The translations under genes were made by a program, and so were the position numbers. Under the pieces are notes generated by a model. That model saw only the letters and a program-made list of their open reading frames with translations, searched no databases and had not been told where the DNA came from. Shown here piece by piece: positions 38,101-50,340 of a stretch of DNA of 64,000 bases. The DNA is taken from contig OX344752.2 of assembly GCA_947034885.2 (NCBI GenBank), positions 9,858,001 through 9,922,000 of the forward strand. Reading direction: 5' to 3'. How positions within the stretch are numbered: position 1 is the first letter of the stretch; each line of letters begins with the position of its first letter. This DNA comes from Thuidium tamariscinum (taxonomy: Eukaryota; Streptophyta; Bryopsida; Hypnales; Thuidiaceae).

Positions 38101-39538
38101 ACGAAGTAAGTCAGGTCTTCAACTAGAGCTTAGGGTACGTACGAAGGAAGCCAGGTCTTCAACTAGAAGCAGTCGCTCGGCTTGCAGCTGAAACAAAGAC
38201 TTGGGCTGCGGGACCTGAAGCTCCAGCATGCCTTTCGCCAAAGGCGCGCCTGCGCCAAGGCGAGTCCCTTGTCCTCCAGCCAGCACCAAAACGGCCACTT
38301 TGCCATCTGCGACAAGGCGTAATCCCTCACTCCACCAGAAGCCAGTGGGGTCATCTTTCTTACCAGTCGGCACATCGTCGGGACTGCTGATCCAGGTCTG
38401 TAAACCCTCCCACTTCGCTTGTGGGAATGGCTTCGGTGGAATGGGGTGCCTGTCCAATCTGGCCAAAACAGGGGATACTATTGAACACAGAATTCCAAGA
38501 AACCTCCTTAAACTTACGTCCTACACTGATCTTCATTAAAACCCTAATTGGAGATGACCATATGCCACAGCATTAAGGTTTAAGAACTCTATACATCTCC
38601 ATAGATTACCCTCCGATCGCTGCTCAACGACTAAGGCATGTGAATCCAGAATCACCGCTTGAAATAAATGCATTCTATATGTTTCAAGGGGCGATTCTGG
38701 GTGCACATACCTTAAACGACACAAAGGCAATCAGAGGATGGAAAAGAGGAAGGAAGCAAGTAAACAATCTACAGGTTTGCTACCAAATTGGGCACGCCGA
38801 GATTTTTATGTCCTCAAGATACTGACCTGCCGTTCACTTCTCATTTCTAGTTTTCGCTGGGTGGCTCTAAATATTTGATTGACGCTACCAATTCTGCAAG
38901 ATTTTGCATATATTTTGGTTATACGGTCGCTACAATACAATCTCTGGTGACGCGCAATCAAAATGCTCAACGAATTTGCTACAAATCTGATACATAATCA
39001 CCAAAATATTTTCTAGGCTTGTAGGTATATCGGTATATTTGATGGAATCTGGCGATACTTATCCCCAAATTCCCCCTACTGGCTAGTACTAGCTTGAAAT
39101 TGCCTCAATGTATTATCATCGAAAAAACGAAACAAAGGCAATGGAAAAGGGAGAGGCACCAAGCAACAATTTGAAATTAGAGAATCGAAATGAAGAACAG
39201 CGAAAGATACAATTTCAACGAAATGCGAAAGTTGACTGCACCTGAGCCCCAAACCCTAGAAAACCGGGATTGTAACTGGGATTGTAACCGAGATTGCGAA
39301 TCCACGCTTACCTATCAGTGTTGCCATTGAAAGTGCGCACCACATCATCCAAGGCGCGGCGGAAGAGTGGAAGATCGATTATAGAAACTTGATCTAAGAG
39401 CGATTGTCGCTGCGATGCATCCCCCGAGGCCAGGCCCGCCAACACGTGCTCTTGGCCGAGCTCGGCCAACTGCGACCGCAACACTGCCATTCTATGCTCC
39501 ATTTCATTCACCAACCCACCTAGCAAGCGGCAACGCAT
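35191..39538 (-). CDS. UAP1: UDP-N-acetylglucosamine pyrophosphorylase
   Basis: Six coding exons, transcribed leftward: 39538-39312, 38458-38139, 37418-37279, 37129-36950, 36609-36154 and 35430-35191, all in phase, giving about 520 residues. The enzyme makes UDP-GlcNAc from UTP and GlcNAc-1-phosphate in the cytosol, for glycosylation and GPI anchors. Visible features: N-terminal SQLAELGQEHVLAGL; nucleotide loop LAGGQGTRLG (about 135-144) with KSLFQLQAERLL; IPWVVMTSDATD; METPWKVAMAPAGNGALFSD; VKYVQVYAVDNALARVADP; VIEYSEM; and C-terminal EVNREEEFAPIKNAVGPGVADT. These order as in eukaryotic UAP1. The first in-frame ATG is 39538; a Met at 39502 is an alternative. Intron 3 has a GC donor (CAG/GCAAGC). 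The exon 2 donor at 38138 is chosen by phase. The loop after GTRLG has PLAKG where P-K-G is usual. Confidence 0.92.
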
Positions 39539-40655
39539 CCACCAAACTAGAAATCGATCCCACAGAAGCAGAAGGCAAATTGTCAATTCTCAATCATTCA
39601 ATTCTCACCATTGCGACACCACGGAAACCCTAAACCCGCGTGGCAATTTGCCATGAAAGCCCTTGACCTCGCAACACATCTACCAATCTAAGAACTTCGA
39701 ACATCACCAGAAACACCAACTGCTAGTTCTGAAATCATCCAATTCTCAACATTGGAACAACACAAATTGAAACCCTAAACCCTTAACCTGAAATATCAGA
39801 GCAATGTCATCTAACAGAGCTATAAACGTAATCGATGTCATTGAAACACCCGCTTCTAAAACTATTCAAGTGGCATATTCGAATTCCGGATCTCCGTCGC
39901 ACCTCGATGTTGCTACTTTCTGAGCTTGCCCACTCTTTGCGAGAGAGAGTCCGAGTATATAATTCACAGTATGTCGACGTAAGCGGAAACAAAAGGGTGT
40001 CACAATTCACTATTCAGTCACGCGACTCTATCGTTTGATCCAGCGCCAGAATTCATTTCCAAAGTACGTATACACCTCAAATTTGCTTTGCCCAAATCGC
40101 CTCCAAGCGTAAGTTTTGTACCTCAACAACTCCTACTTAGGTCTATTAGAGGGTGCCATAGTTCATAGCCATAATGCGCTGTTTGTTTCCAAATCTGACC
40201 CAGCGCAATTCTAAGTCACAGAATCTCCTGTCAAAGTCCCAAGCCCCTCATAGAAACTTGAAACCGCATTGCCCGGATTGCTCCACTCCTGAACTCTCAC
40301 ACTCACTACTGAGAAGGTTGACGCAGTGTTTGTAAGGATGAGTGCATTAGGATGATTGATCACATGATCACTTCATCATCTATTGAGTCAATTCTGTCAA
40401 ATTAGGGTTTCCAAGTGGAAAGCAGAAAGTGGAAGCTTTCGGAGTGCGCTTTTTCGCTATCGCAGTCCGTTTTAAGGCTTGTGGGATGCTTGAATTTTTT
40501 TAATTTTCGCAGCTTATGGTCGATCAAATGCGGCTGCACGCTACCAGCACTTGCAGAGATCACTAAACCGTCGATGAGAACGACAGGATTGTAGAAGTTT
40601 GACCCTGCGCGATGAAAGTTTTGTAGCTGTGAAGCTCTGGGGGTTGGCTGCAGCA
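39539..40655. promoter_or_regulatory. Shared divergent promoter region of UAP1 and RCE1
   Basis: Only about 1.1 kb separates the two start codons, which face away from each other. The spacer contains several AACCCTAA-type motifs (near 39608, 39629, 39770 and 39778), common near plant transcription starts, and an inverse TTAGGGTTT near 40403 on the RCE1 side. No convincing TATA box was seen. Bidirectional control is an inference from spacing. Confidence 0.45.
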
Positions 40656-43600
40656 ATGGCGGGGCTTTCCTCCGGCACTGCCTTGGGAGCTTGTGCAGCG
40701 ATGGCGGTGCTGTATGTGGCCATGCTTTACATACCTTGCCTTGTGCTCCGCTTGCCTCCTGCGCGGACCCTCAACGAGCATTACCTTCGTCGGTTTGCGT
40801 GCTCCATTGTGGCGTCCATCTTGGCGTCTGTGATCTGCTTCTGGCTTCTACCCGTAGGCGTCCTCCTTTTCCTCACTTTTGTCTCCTCTCGTACTCTCCA
40901 ATTGATTCTATTATAATCCTTTGGTGCTGATTCACCTGTTGTTTGATGCACTTCAGGGTGATGTACTTCGGAATTTCAACCTTCCAGCGGCACTCACCGT
41001 CCTCGGCGTCAGACGAGATCATCTGGTATGAGTGATTTTCCTCTTGCGCGCTTTATTCAAATCCTTCCCAGAATTTTATGTTCTATATGAGTAAAGCACT
41101 AGACGGCAGCAATTCCTCTGTACAATTGGTGTCAACATGGATCAAAGGAAGGGTTTGATGGACAGAATCCTCAAGTCTTGACATAGCTTTGCAAATTGAA
41201 AGAGTATTCTATCGTAGCAAAGAATCTGTTATTTTGATATTGTATGCAAAAGTTCTCAAGTTTTATTGGTAGATGACCTAAACCCACATTTGAACAGATG
41301 TTTTGGTGATTTATATCCTCTTAGTCGCTATATATCCTTCGCCTTAGATTCTAGGTTGGCAATCTTAGATCAGTGGCGATTTCGAGTGTGTGTAATTAAG
41401 ATTCTGATGGACAAATGCGTCGATGTTCGCTTCTTTTTTTTCTCTAGTTTAGATTAAGTGTTTTCTTTTTGCTAAATGTTTTTGTAGAAGAGTTCTGGAA
41501 TAGTTTCTTCTTTCTTACATGAGCAAATCCGTTGCCTTTCTCAGTGGCAGGCCGTACTGTATCCTCTACTCTTGACTGCCCTGCTGTATCTTGGACCCCT
41601 GGTCATGGCAGCTTTCGACTCAACATCTGATTCAGAAGAGCTTGAAGATGAGGCGAAAGTAGGGTTTGTCCAAGAATTTTGTACCAAGATGACTTCAGAC
41701 ATATTTGTCTGGCGCAATTTCGTTGTGGTAAGCCACGATCTGCATTTTCGTTAAATATGTGATTTTCGCTACATATGGTAAGAAGAGCTTTGTCCCTTCC
41801 GAACAATGTCCCTTCCTATTATCACAGAGGAATGAGTTGCACACAGACATTTCATTATTTAAAATGATCAATTTGATGGATCATATTGAGAGAAGTATAC
41901 TGCAGAAGGGGCTAAATTTTACATCACCAGGATGAATGAAGAACATTGCATGTGTTGGTTAGGAAATAAATAGAAATCACACGAATGTTGTCCCTTACGA
42001 AAGTTCCTACGTGAGCCATTTAAATGTGCTAATTTTGGATGTTCGTGGCGCTTAGGGTTTATCTGGGTCAAATCGCATATGCTTTGTTGAAAGTACTACA
42101 ATTCACTCTGGCCTTTGTTGATGGGTGGTTTATGCTATTTCATTTCTTCATTTCTTCAACTTGTAACAGGGACCACTTACAGAGGAGTGGGTGTTCCGAG
42201 CATGCATGGTCCCAGTGTTACTGTGTGCAGGCTACTCTCAACTCAAAGTCATGCTTTTGTGTCCACTCTTTTTCGGCCTTGGTAAACTCCTACCAGTTCA
42301 TTCCATTGTAACGTAGTGCCTGCTAAATACCGCATCTCTAGGACCGCTGTAAACAATTGAAACTGCTCTGCAAGTATGGAGTTAGATGATAATGAGGAGC
42401 ACAATTATGCGTATCATGTGATGTTTTACCGCTTGGTGTTTTATCCTACTTTCATCACCTTTTGCAGCAAACGTTGATTCTAGAAATTTTCCTTTGGATT
42501 TATGGGATCGGCTATGAAAGAACTTGCCGCCTTTTCTTGATTGTAGACTGCTTAGGTGCTTAATCATGAAATGTGTTGCTATTCTTCCTGACTTTCGCAG
42601 CTCATTTGAATCATTACTGGGAGACGGTGTCTCATGAGAAGCGCGATCACGGAGTTGCTGCACTCATTACGGGTAACTTTCTCTCTGGGAGCTTAAGCAC
42701 ATTCGGACTCTCAGAAATGCTCTCTCTTGATAGCTTAATCCTAGTGAATTGGTTGATTCACAAAGTCACTTATGAAAAGCAAATGCAGACTTATGACAAT
42801 TCATTCCATGTTCTCACCGATTCTTATGAATGGCACATTTCTATTGAGCAGGTTTTAGGTTCGCATACACCACCATCTTTGGCTGGTACGCAGCGTTTCT
42901 TTACCTTCGAACAGGTACGTTCATGCTTGCTGAAATTGAATATGCAAACATAGTTGGACAGTTATCGGTCGATTTGAAGGTGTAGCATGATTATGGAGGG
43001 TGAGAAACTTTGGCTGCACTGGCATTCGATTGACGGGAACAGTTGTTGGGTTGGAAACCAGGGCATCTGCTGGTTCCCTTGGTGGCTCACATCTTCTGCA
43101 ATGTGATGGGCTTACCAGCCATTGGCGATGCCATCAACTCTCCGAATAGCAAAGGTACACTACAAGCACATCCTTTTTACTCTCCTTTGCACATGCTAAA
43201 CAATATGATCCTTCTCTAAGGATCTGACTAGCGTTCCTTCCAGCATTTTTACTTATACACGAGTGTGATTCGTGGAAGATGTTTAGTGCAGTGGAGAGAT
43301 TACTTTGAGTTCAAGTGCCAAATTTTTTTATATCAAATTTTATCACTATGTATGAACCTCTTTTGCAATTTCAAGTGGGAGGTTGTAGATCTGTAAGTGA
43401 CAGTGTAGAACCCATTTTTCATACGAATATCAGTGACCATTGACATTTCGCGAAGTCATGGCAACACTGAACTTGCTGATCGAATGCCAACCAAGTGTAT
43501 CAATAGATGAGGTCCCTCTTTGCTTTGAGTATCCTCTACGTTTGTTTTATTCACTCCATCTGAGTGTATTTTTTCGCTGTTGGAAATATTGTCTGCAGTG

Positions 43601-43741
43601 ATCGGGTGTGCATTTCTTCTCGGATTGGGGGGCTTTGTTTCTCTCCTGTATCCCGCCACATCGCCTGCTCTGTACAACAGCACCGTCTCCAGGAGCACAT
43701 GCGAGGGTTGTTGGCTTAGCTACTGCCAATGGACCTCATAA
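40656..43741 (+). CDS. RCE1: CAAX prenyl protease 2 (RCE1), type II CAAX endopeptidase
   Basis: Eight exons: 40656-40853, 40957-41025, 41545-41727, 42170-42281, 42601-42672, 42852-42914, 43062-43154 and 43599-43741. All introns are GT-AG and in phase, giving 310 residues, the usual length for plant RCE1. The enzyme removes the -AAX tripeptide from prenylated CAAX proteins at the ER membrane. The protein is strongly hydrophobic with several membrane segments. Key features: GVRRDHL before WQAVLYPLLLTALLYLGPL; VWRNFVVGPLTEEWVFRAC with catalytic pair E155-E156 and R160; FFGLAHLNHYWE (H189, H192); and LVAHIFCNVMGLP (H242, N246). The C-terminus CEGCWLSYCQW matches the family end. Start: first Met of the open frame, followed by a hydrophobic segment. 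The single-exon ORFs reading into introns are partial shadows. Confidence 0.94.
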
Positions 43742-43894
43742 GCAAAGATTAGATTTCTTGTTCTCTTCATTATTACACTAGCTTTGGTTGCAGACGTTGT
43801 TTTAGGTCAGTTAAAACACTCTACACAGATCATTGTACACCCTTTCCTGAATGTAAAGGGAAACCAGCCCATAACAGGCAAAAGACGTATCAGA

Positions 43895-44194
43895 GACACC
43901 TAGAGATTGACCCATTAAATTCATGCCAGACTTTTTTCAATATATTGAGATTTGGGCTACATTAGGGTTGAGTTAGTGGCCACAATCAATGTCTTGGATG
44001 ATGGTGGTGGAGTGATTAGTGGTTGCAATAGGAACCTATCACAAACACCTAGAGATTGACCCATTAAATCCATGCTAGACTTTTTTCAGTATATTGAGAT
44101 TTGGGCTACATTAGGGTTGAGTTAGTGGCCACAATCATTGTCTTGGATGATGGTGGTGGAGTGATTAGTGGTTGTAATAGGAACCTTCATCTTT
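43895..44194. repeat. Tandem duplication of a 150-bp unit
   Basis: CACCTAGAGATTGACCCATT and everything after it up to GGTTG-AATAGGAACC occurs twice in direct orientation with a 150-base period and only a few differences. It lies just downstream of RCE1 and looks recent. Confidence 0.9.
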
Positions 44195-45010
44195 TCAGTG
44201 ATTGTTGGTTCATTGCAAGAATTGACTTTTTTAGGCCTTCATGTTATGGCCATGCTAGGAAAATCTTGGGACTTAGTCTAATTTACATGAGTAAGATGAC
44301 CATCATAGATGCCCTTTTTATTAAAACTAAATTTTCAATTGTTCTCCCCATGTTTCATAATTGTTTATTATGTGGAAGTAAAATTTAAAAAGTTTCAACA
44401 ATGCAAACTTAGTAAACTAGTCATTCTTGTGATGGGTTAGTTTACCTACCTTGAACTATTTCATACAAGGTTTGGTACTAGTCATTTGGCTTCTAAAGGA
44501 TTGGTTTACCTTGTGTCATTTCATGTAAGGTTTGGTTTGAGTGCTTAAAGTTTGTAATTCTTTTTATTAATAACATTCATTGCTAGGTTTGTTATGGAGT
44601 TCTTGTTGGGGAATTTTCTTATTAATTCCTTTAATTGTAGGATTCAATTCAAGAGGTTTCTTATACATTTAATCCTTTAAGGACCAAGGCATATTTTGGG
44701 TAGAAAATTATAAAAATTGTCCTTTTTTAGGGCAATGAGAGAAATATGAAAAAAATTCAAAATTCAAATTTACAAATTTGTACTAGACCTCTATAAGAAA
44801 ATGAGGAAAAAATTTCAAAAAATATGATTGTAGAAATTGAAAGATTTTTAAAATTGAAATTGGAAGAATTTTTTTTTCAACCTTGTCTAATAGGGCTAGC
44901 AAACTTTAGCCTCTCAAGGTCAATCAAGTTTTATACAATGGACATTTTCAATGAATTGTCCTACTTTGCTATTTTTTTCACATGAATGTGCTTGAAAGAT
45001 TTAAATTTAA

Positions 45011-45952
45011 CCCTTAAAGCACCAAACTGCGTTTTTTGGCAACATAGCAATTTTGGGCAGTTCACTACGAATGAAGTTTTTTTTGTTTTTTTAAATTTCA
45101 CAGAACATGTGTCTAAGGAGTAGCTTTAAGGCCCAACAATTTTCATAACTTTTAACTACATAGTGAAAAAGTTATTGTATGATATGTAGTTTTCTCTACT
45201 CAACGGGCAGCCTAGGCAGAGAAAAAAATTCTTTAAAAATCACTTTTTTAAGAAATTAAAATTTGAAATAGATTTCTTTGATTTTTATCTAAGTGAAAAG
45301 CTTTGAATCATTCCATTTTGATTAATGAGTCAAAAGTTATGAGGATTTTGGATTTGAGGTAGTTTTGGCTAGTTATAAAATCTCTACACTACAAAAAAAA
45401 AGTTTGAAATTCTTTATTCAATTCAATTTTTAATATTTTTGAAAAAACAAACAAACATTGGGTGTATATTGTTTAACACAACATTACAACCATTGGGATT
45501 GTCTTCTTTTAACTCTTTAAATAAATTATTAATAATTTAGTATTTTGGCTCATTTTCTACTTCTTTCTACTTACTATTTTTTTCCTATATGTTGTACAAT
45601 TCCAAATGATCTGAATTTTTTTGAGCATGTAGCCAACTTTACTTGAAAAATGAATCCAAAGAGCCACAATCATTTTGGACATTTTTCCACACAAATATGG
45701 TCTTCTAAAGTGCAGCTGCCCAGATTTCCGTAGTGGTAAAATAATGATTTTTGTCACTTCAAACACTAATATCTTGCAATCTCCATGGCGGAAATTGCTG
45801 AAATTTTTTCCACAACTTTAAAAATCTGTGCTCTAAAAGATCGTACGGTTAATTTTTTCCAAAAACATTTTTTTCTAAAAATTTGGTAGTTGTCTAAAAC
45901 ATGATAGTTTTGAAGGAGTTTTGGTGAATACATAGTCAAAAACCTTTAGGGG
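45011..45952. mobile_element. TTAA-flanked piggyBac-like element
   Basis: TTAA (45007-45010) precedes CCCTTAAAGCACC; the right end CCTTTAGGGG is followed by TTAA (45953-45956). The left 250 bases are clearly related to the left arm of 52711-53437: CTCACTACGAATG-type block, GTAGCTTTAAGGCCCAACAA and the CATAACTTTT block. No transposase frame is seen. Confidence 0.65.
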
Positions 45953-47859
45953 TTAACTATACAAAAATAAAGGTGGGTTTGTTTAATATGCATGAAGTTC
46001 ATTTTTAATAATTGTTTTATATTGGATTCTTTTTAATATAAAAATTTTGAATGATCAACTTTGTAGGCAAGAAATACAACTTTTGGATTAAATTTTTTTT
46101 TAAAGATGAATAATGCTTTATTTTCTGAAAAAATTGTATTGGAATCTAAGACAAATTTAGTGCTTTTAATTTTATTAGAATAAAGAACTCTCTTAGATTT
46201 GAACACATTTTCAAATAATAGTAATAGAAAGTCAAAACTAACCAAATTAGAAAATTTATATTTGCATCAGTTTTTTAAATTTAACAATTGATATTACAAG
46301 TATATTTTTTGGAACATCTTCTAAAAATTGGAATTATTCTAATCATTTTTCATTCTTCATCATATTAGATTGAGCCTTGTATTTTTAGAATTGGTAAAAA
46401 TAATAATTTGAAAAAATCCACTAGACCCAATTGTAGAGACTACATTGAAAATGTCCAAGAAAATGTTTTTTCCAATCCCTATTGTATTCTTTTCATTAGA
46501 AAAAAGATTTTGTTTACTTCTTTTTTCTATTAGACTACAATCTTTAAATAAAATTTCAAATTCTTCCTACATTGAAATTACAAAAATATAAATATAAAAA
46601 AATTGTAAACTTATTATTCTACAAGATCTTATGAACAAAATCTTGAAATTGTTTCATCCTTAATTCTACCAAGAATTTACCATTTAAAATTGTCTATATT
46701 GTGTCTTTTAGCTCTTCAAAGTCTAAACTCTTCCAAGACTAAGATTTTAACACTACACATGGTTATTTTCTTTGACATTTATATCTTATATCATGTAAAT
46801 TATGCACTTGCCAAATTTCAACATTATAGGAGATTTGGACATGGTAATCAAAGTTGCCTAAAATTGACAAAGGTACTTCAAAAAATTCAAGACAATATAA
46901 TTTTTGATCCTCACACATCCATCAAATAAAATTAGAATTCTACTAAGGGTCTACATGTCAACCTATTGTTTCAAAATTTCATGAACATTTGACTAAAATT
47001 GACTTTGTCCGAACCTAATTTAGACCAAGTTTGTTGACTAGACACTTGATTTTTATTAGGAGTTAAAGAACCTATTTATTTATATAGGCTCAAAGTGTTG
47101 CTTGGTTGTTGAGGCAAGTCACTAAATCTTCCATTTAAAGTGGCCCCAACAAGATAATTTTAGGCTTTTCCAAGGTAAAAGTAAAAAAAAGTTCTCTATT
47201 TTGTGCCATATTTAGGATATGTTCCAAAACTCTCCATACGAATTAGGGGTCTCTGATTCCAAATACAAATTCAAAGTTTACCAAAAAGATTATGTGAAAA
47301 ATAAAAAATTCCTTTGATTTCCCCTACAATTCCAGCAATTTCGTTTTCACCTTTGTTGAATTTTCTTAGAGATCTGCCAAGCAGTGATCCCAAAACTAGT
47401 GTATAGAATTTAGTGTAATATGCTACCTAGTTTAGGGGATTTAGTGCAATTTGCTACCTTCAAGATAAATAAGCATCAATTTTGGCTATCTTGAGAGAAA
47501 GTGGCAATAAAAAAATTAGAAAAGAAAGGATTTTGCAAGTTGTAAAGGATAATGGGGGGAACTAATACCCATAACTAACTACAGAGATGCTAATTCTAAT
47601 ATAGAGTAAGTAACAAATTGACTATCAAATTCTATTGGTTATTGAAATCTTAGCTAAAATTTAATTTTTTCAAAGATTTTTTCCTATAGAGATTTAGCTA
47701 CTAAAAATTTCTAGTAGCAATGGAGCGAGGAGCGAAATTTAGCCAGTTTTGTGAACGCTGCTGCCAAGTCAAATTTGGTGTTCAATAAGGTGCCTAGAAG
47801 ACATTAAAGTTTCAGTGCAAAGTCCTTTTTAGTGTTAAATTAGGTGGTGCCCAAAGGGC

Positions 47860-48119
47860 ATTCAAAAATTAGTGGGAGCCAGCGGCCAAGGTAGGGTCGC
47901 TGAAACCCACATGGAAATGTGTTCATAGGCAGGGTGTCAGCACAGCACGTCATCTCTTCTCGATCATGGACGTGCTGCCGTAACCCTCGACAGGCCGGGT
48001 CGGGCTTCACTACCTCTCCGGGGGTCTTGTAGCCGAACGTTCCCAGTACAACCCCAAACGATATGGGATATTGCGGTTTGGGCCTGACCGATCATTTCTT
48101 CTATCAAACCCGCCAACAT
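47860..48119 (-). other. GC-richer island of uncertain origin next to the UAP1 fragment
   Basis: A short stretch of balanced composition stands out in AT-rich DNA. The - frame reads SMLAGLIEEMIGQAQTAI and continues to ARPGLSRVTAARP. The LAGL part and the DNA CCCGCCAACATGCTCTTGG resemble UAP1 exon 1 (39437-39457). The rest I cannot place. Confidence 0.4.
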
Positions 48120-48127
48120 GCTCTTGG

Positions 48128-48398
48128 GGAGGACGTTAAATCCTACCATCGAAGGTGGGCCCAGCAGGCTGGATTTATCTCAGGGTAAACACTGAATTTT
48201 TTTTATTTTTTGCACAAATTCTTTTTTGCAAATTCTAAATTCATATTTGCAATCAAAGACTACAAATTTTTCTAAGAGAGGTTAAGAACACACCCATAAA
48301 CACGGTATAAAATAGGGAGTTTTTTTACTTTTACCTCTAGATAACTCAAATTTTATCCTACTAGGCCAACCTTTGATGGTGGGATTGAACGTCCTGTG
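48128..48398. mobile_element. hAT-like MITE with 8-bp target duplication
   Basis: Terminal inverted repeats of about 30 bases: left GGAGGACGTTAAATCCTACC, right (other strand) CACAGGACGTTCAATCCCAC, continuing with AAGGT-GG. The 8-bp GCTCTTGG flanks it on both sides (48120-48127 and 48399-48406). Eight-base duplications are typical of hAT elements. There is no coding capacity. Confidence 0.65.
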
Positions 48399-48465
48399 GC
48401 TCTTGGCCGAGCTCAATCAACAACAACTGCAACGACGCCATTTTGTGTTCTATTTCATTTTTACA
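48399..48465 (-). pseudogene. Fragment of UAP1 exon 1, split by a MITE
   Basis: On the - strand this reads NEIEHKMASLQLLLIELGQE, closely matching NEMEHRMAVLRSQLAELGQE of the intact UAP1 gene 9 kb away; the DNA GCTCTTGGCCGAGCTC is identical. The continuation LAGL is found beyond the 271-bp insertion at 48128-48398. Only this part of one exon is recognisable. It may be a captured gene fragment or the relic of a duplicate gene. Confidence 0.65.
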
Positions 48466-49140
48466 AGAACACATGTTGGTGGATTTACAATTATATTTTT
48501 TAAACTTGAAATTTGGCAAATATGTTATTAATATAGAGTTGATCATGTAAGAAAAAATTCATGGTGAAAAAAAAAATTTCAGCCCGCAAAAAGGTGTCAG
48601 AGTTGACAACACTAAAATATCTTTCATTGTAGATTCAAAAACAACATTTTGATTGGCATCCTATTGTACTATAGATAGAGCTATACACTTTTTAAAATGT
48701 CCCTTAAGTCCACTACTTGTTCTTTTGCAATGTGCACCATTTTAGATATCTTCTATAATCACAATTTTCTTTAAGAGATATAATCAACATATATCAGTTC
48801 ATTGTTGTGTTGTTTTGGACAAAGTTTTTTTTGGTAGTGGACCTTGGATAAGAGACTATCTTATTGATACTTTTTTATAGAATTTAATTCCATATTTTGC
48901 GGTCTTTGATTGAACGTCCTATTTCTATGTGTAAATGGCCATCAATTTAATAAATGTCAATTTGTGAAATTCAATGAGTAACTTATTTGTTGTGTTTTCT
49001 TCAAGGAATTGCAAAGTCTAGTTTGATCTTAGCTTACACATCCATAAGGCATTTAGAAATTAATGTAAGCTCCTAAGGTAGGATCAGTTGAATCCCACAT
49101 AGAAATGTTTTCATAGGTAGGATATTAGGACAATAAATCA

Positions 49141-49471
49141 CTACTAGAAAATCTACATCAAAATCAACAAAAAATAGAAAAAAAATGAATATGGATTTTC
49201 AATTTTTTGTAGCCTTGGACACATTGATTGAGACAATATCCAACAAATTTGATTTTTGATTTTTTTGATTTGGACATCTATAAGAAAGATCAAAAAACTT
49301 AAAAAATTCTTTAGCCAATTAGATTTTGCCACATGGCATATGCCATGTCAACAAAGGGGAATGCCATCTAGGCAACCCACCATGCGGGGGGGCCCGCCAC
49401 CCCCAAGGTTTGAACCCTCAACCTCATGGTTGAGATCCAAGGTCCTTAATCATTATACCATGCATAATGTT
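49141..49471 (-). repeat. tRNA-like SINE head in a composite repeat, copy 1
   Basis: Read on the - strand, about 49470-49398 holds TGGTATAATGATTAAGGACC (A-box-like), a short stem pair TTGG...CCA(A/T) and GAGGGTTCAAACCTTG, which fits a tRNA T-arm with the B-box GGTTCAAAC. The same arrangement recurs at about 55703. The repeat starts at CACTACTAGAAAATC (49152). It is not a complete functional tRNA. I read it as a tRNA-derived SINE or tRNA relic. Confidence 0.5.
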
Positions 49472-49542
49472 AAGTGATTACAAAGGAAGTTACTTTTCTT
49501 TTATCAAGTTCTTCCTATTTGTTTTTCTTTGCTTTGTTAAAA

Positions 49543-49893
49543 TCAGCAGACTTTGATGGCCGTTTACACATAGAAAAACAACTTTTTTGAAAAAAAATTC
49601 ATTGAAAAAAGTTGTCATATTCAACTAACTTTCATTTCCAAAAATCCGTTTGAGATTTCAAATCTCCAATAAAAAGTTATGAACAAATTTCAGAGAAGGC
49701 TTCTTAAAATGTCAAATACAATGTCTTCTTTACCCCTTCTCTGATTGTTCATAACCTCTAATTGGAAATTTACAATCTCAAATGGATGTTTGGAAATGAA
49801 AGATAGTTTGATTTTGTAACTTCCCTTAGTTGAAAGTTTTTTCAAAAAAGTTGTTTTATTATGCAAATATGGCCACCAAAGTTTGTTGATTTT
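49543..49893. repeat. Foldback, arms about 165 bases, copy 1
   Basis: AAATCAGCAGACTTTGATGG at the left is mirrored by CCACCAAAGTTTGTTGATTT at the right. Matching blocks (AAAACAACTTTTTTGAAAA, TCATTTCCAAA, the TTGTTCATAAC region) occur in mirror order. A related hairpin is at 55270-55631. Confidence 0.75.
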
Positions 49894-49925
49894 TAAAAAC
49901 ACGGGCATGGGGGTGCACTGCACAG

Positions 49926-50295
49926 CAGCAATTCCAGAACCTATTTCCCCTTGATCGCTTGAGGGCTATGACCATGGTCGACTATGGAGCTATCATTATA
50001 AGAAACTCATGTTTTAGGTGACATCCAATGTAACAACTCATGTTTTTATGTCAACAATGATGTCCGCTGTAACATCAAGATGTTACGGCGGACATCATTG
50101 TTGACATAAAAACATGAGTCGTTACATTGGATGTTACCTAAAATCTGTTACCTGAAAACATGAGTTTTTTATAGTGATATAACCGCGACCCCTAATTCTG
50201 TTAGTAAAACTCGGGTAATAAATCTAATTGGAACTTGTTGACTTGCATATATATGTATTTTTTTGGTAGACAGACATTTGCGATACATGTGCTGC
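49926..50295. repeat. Direct repeat copy A, interrupted by a MITE
   Basis: AGAACCTATTTCCCCTTGAT and the following sequence to GTAGACAGACATTTGCGATA match 51297-51482 closely. Copy A contains the 185-bp insertion at 49993-50177; copy B does not. Confidence 0.85.
49993..50177. mobile_element. CACTA-like foldback MITE, copy 1 (filled site)
   Basis: Ends TCATTATAAGAAACTCATG and its inverse CATGAGTTTTTTATAGTGA; the inverted repeats run almost the whole length and meet near 50085. TA flanks both sides. The related copy B at 51365-51376 reads GAGCTATAACCG without the insertion. Confidence 0.8.
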
Positions 50296-50340
50296 TCTAA
50301 TGGAAGAGATAATGCTATACTTTATTTATGTAAATGTTTC

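Noticed and set aside
49398..49471. Functional tRNA gene
   Set aside because: The T-arm is good but the acceptor stem and a normal anticodon arm cannot be formed; the same relic recurs inside another repeat.
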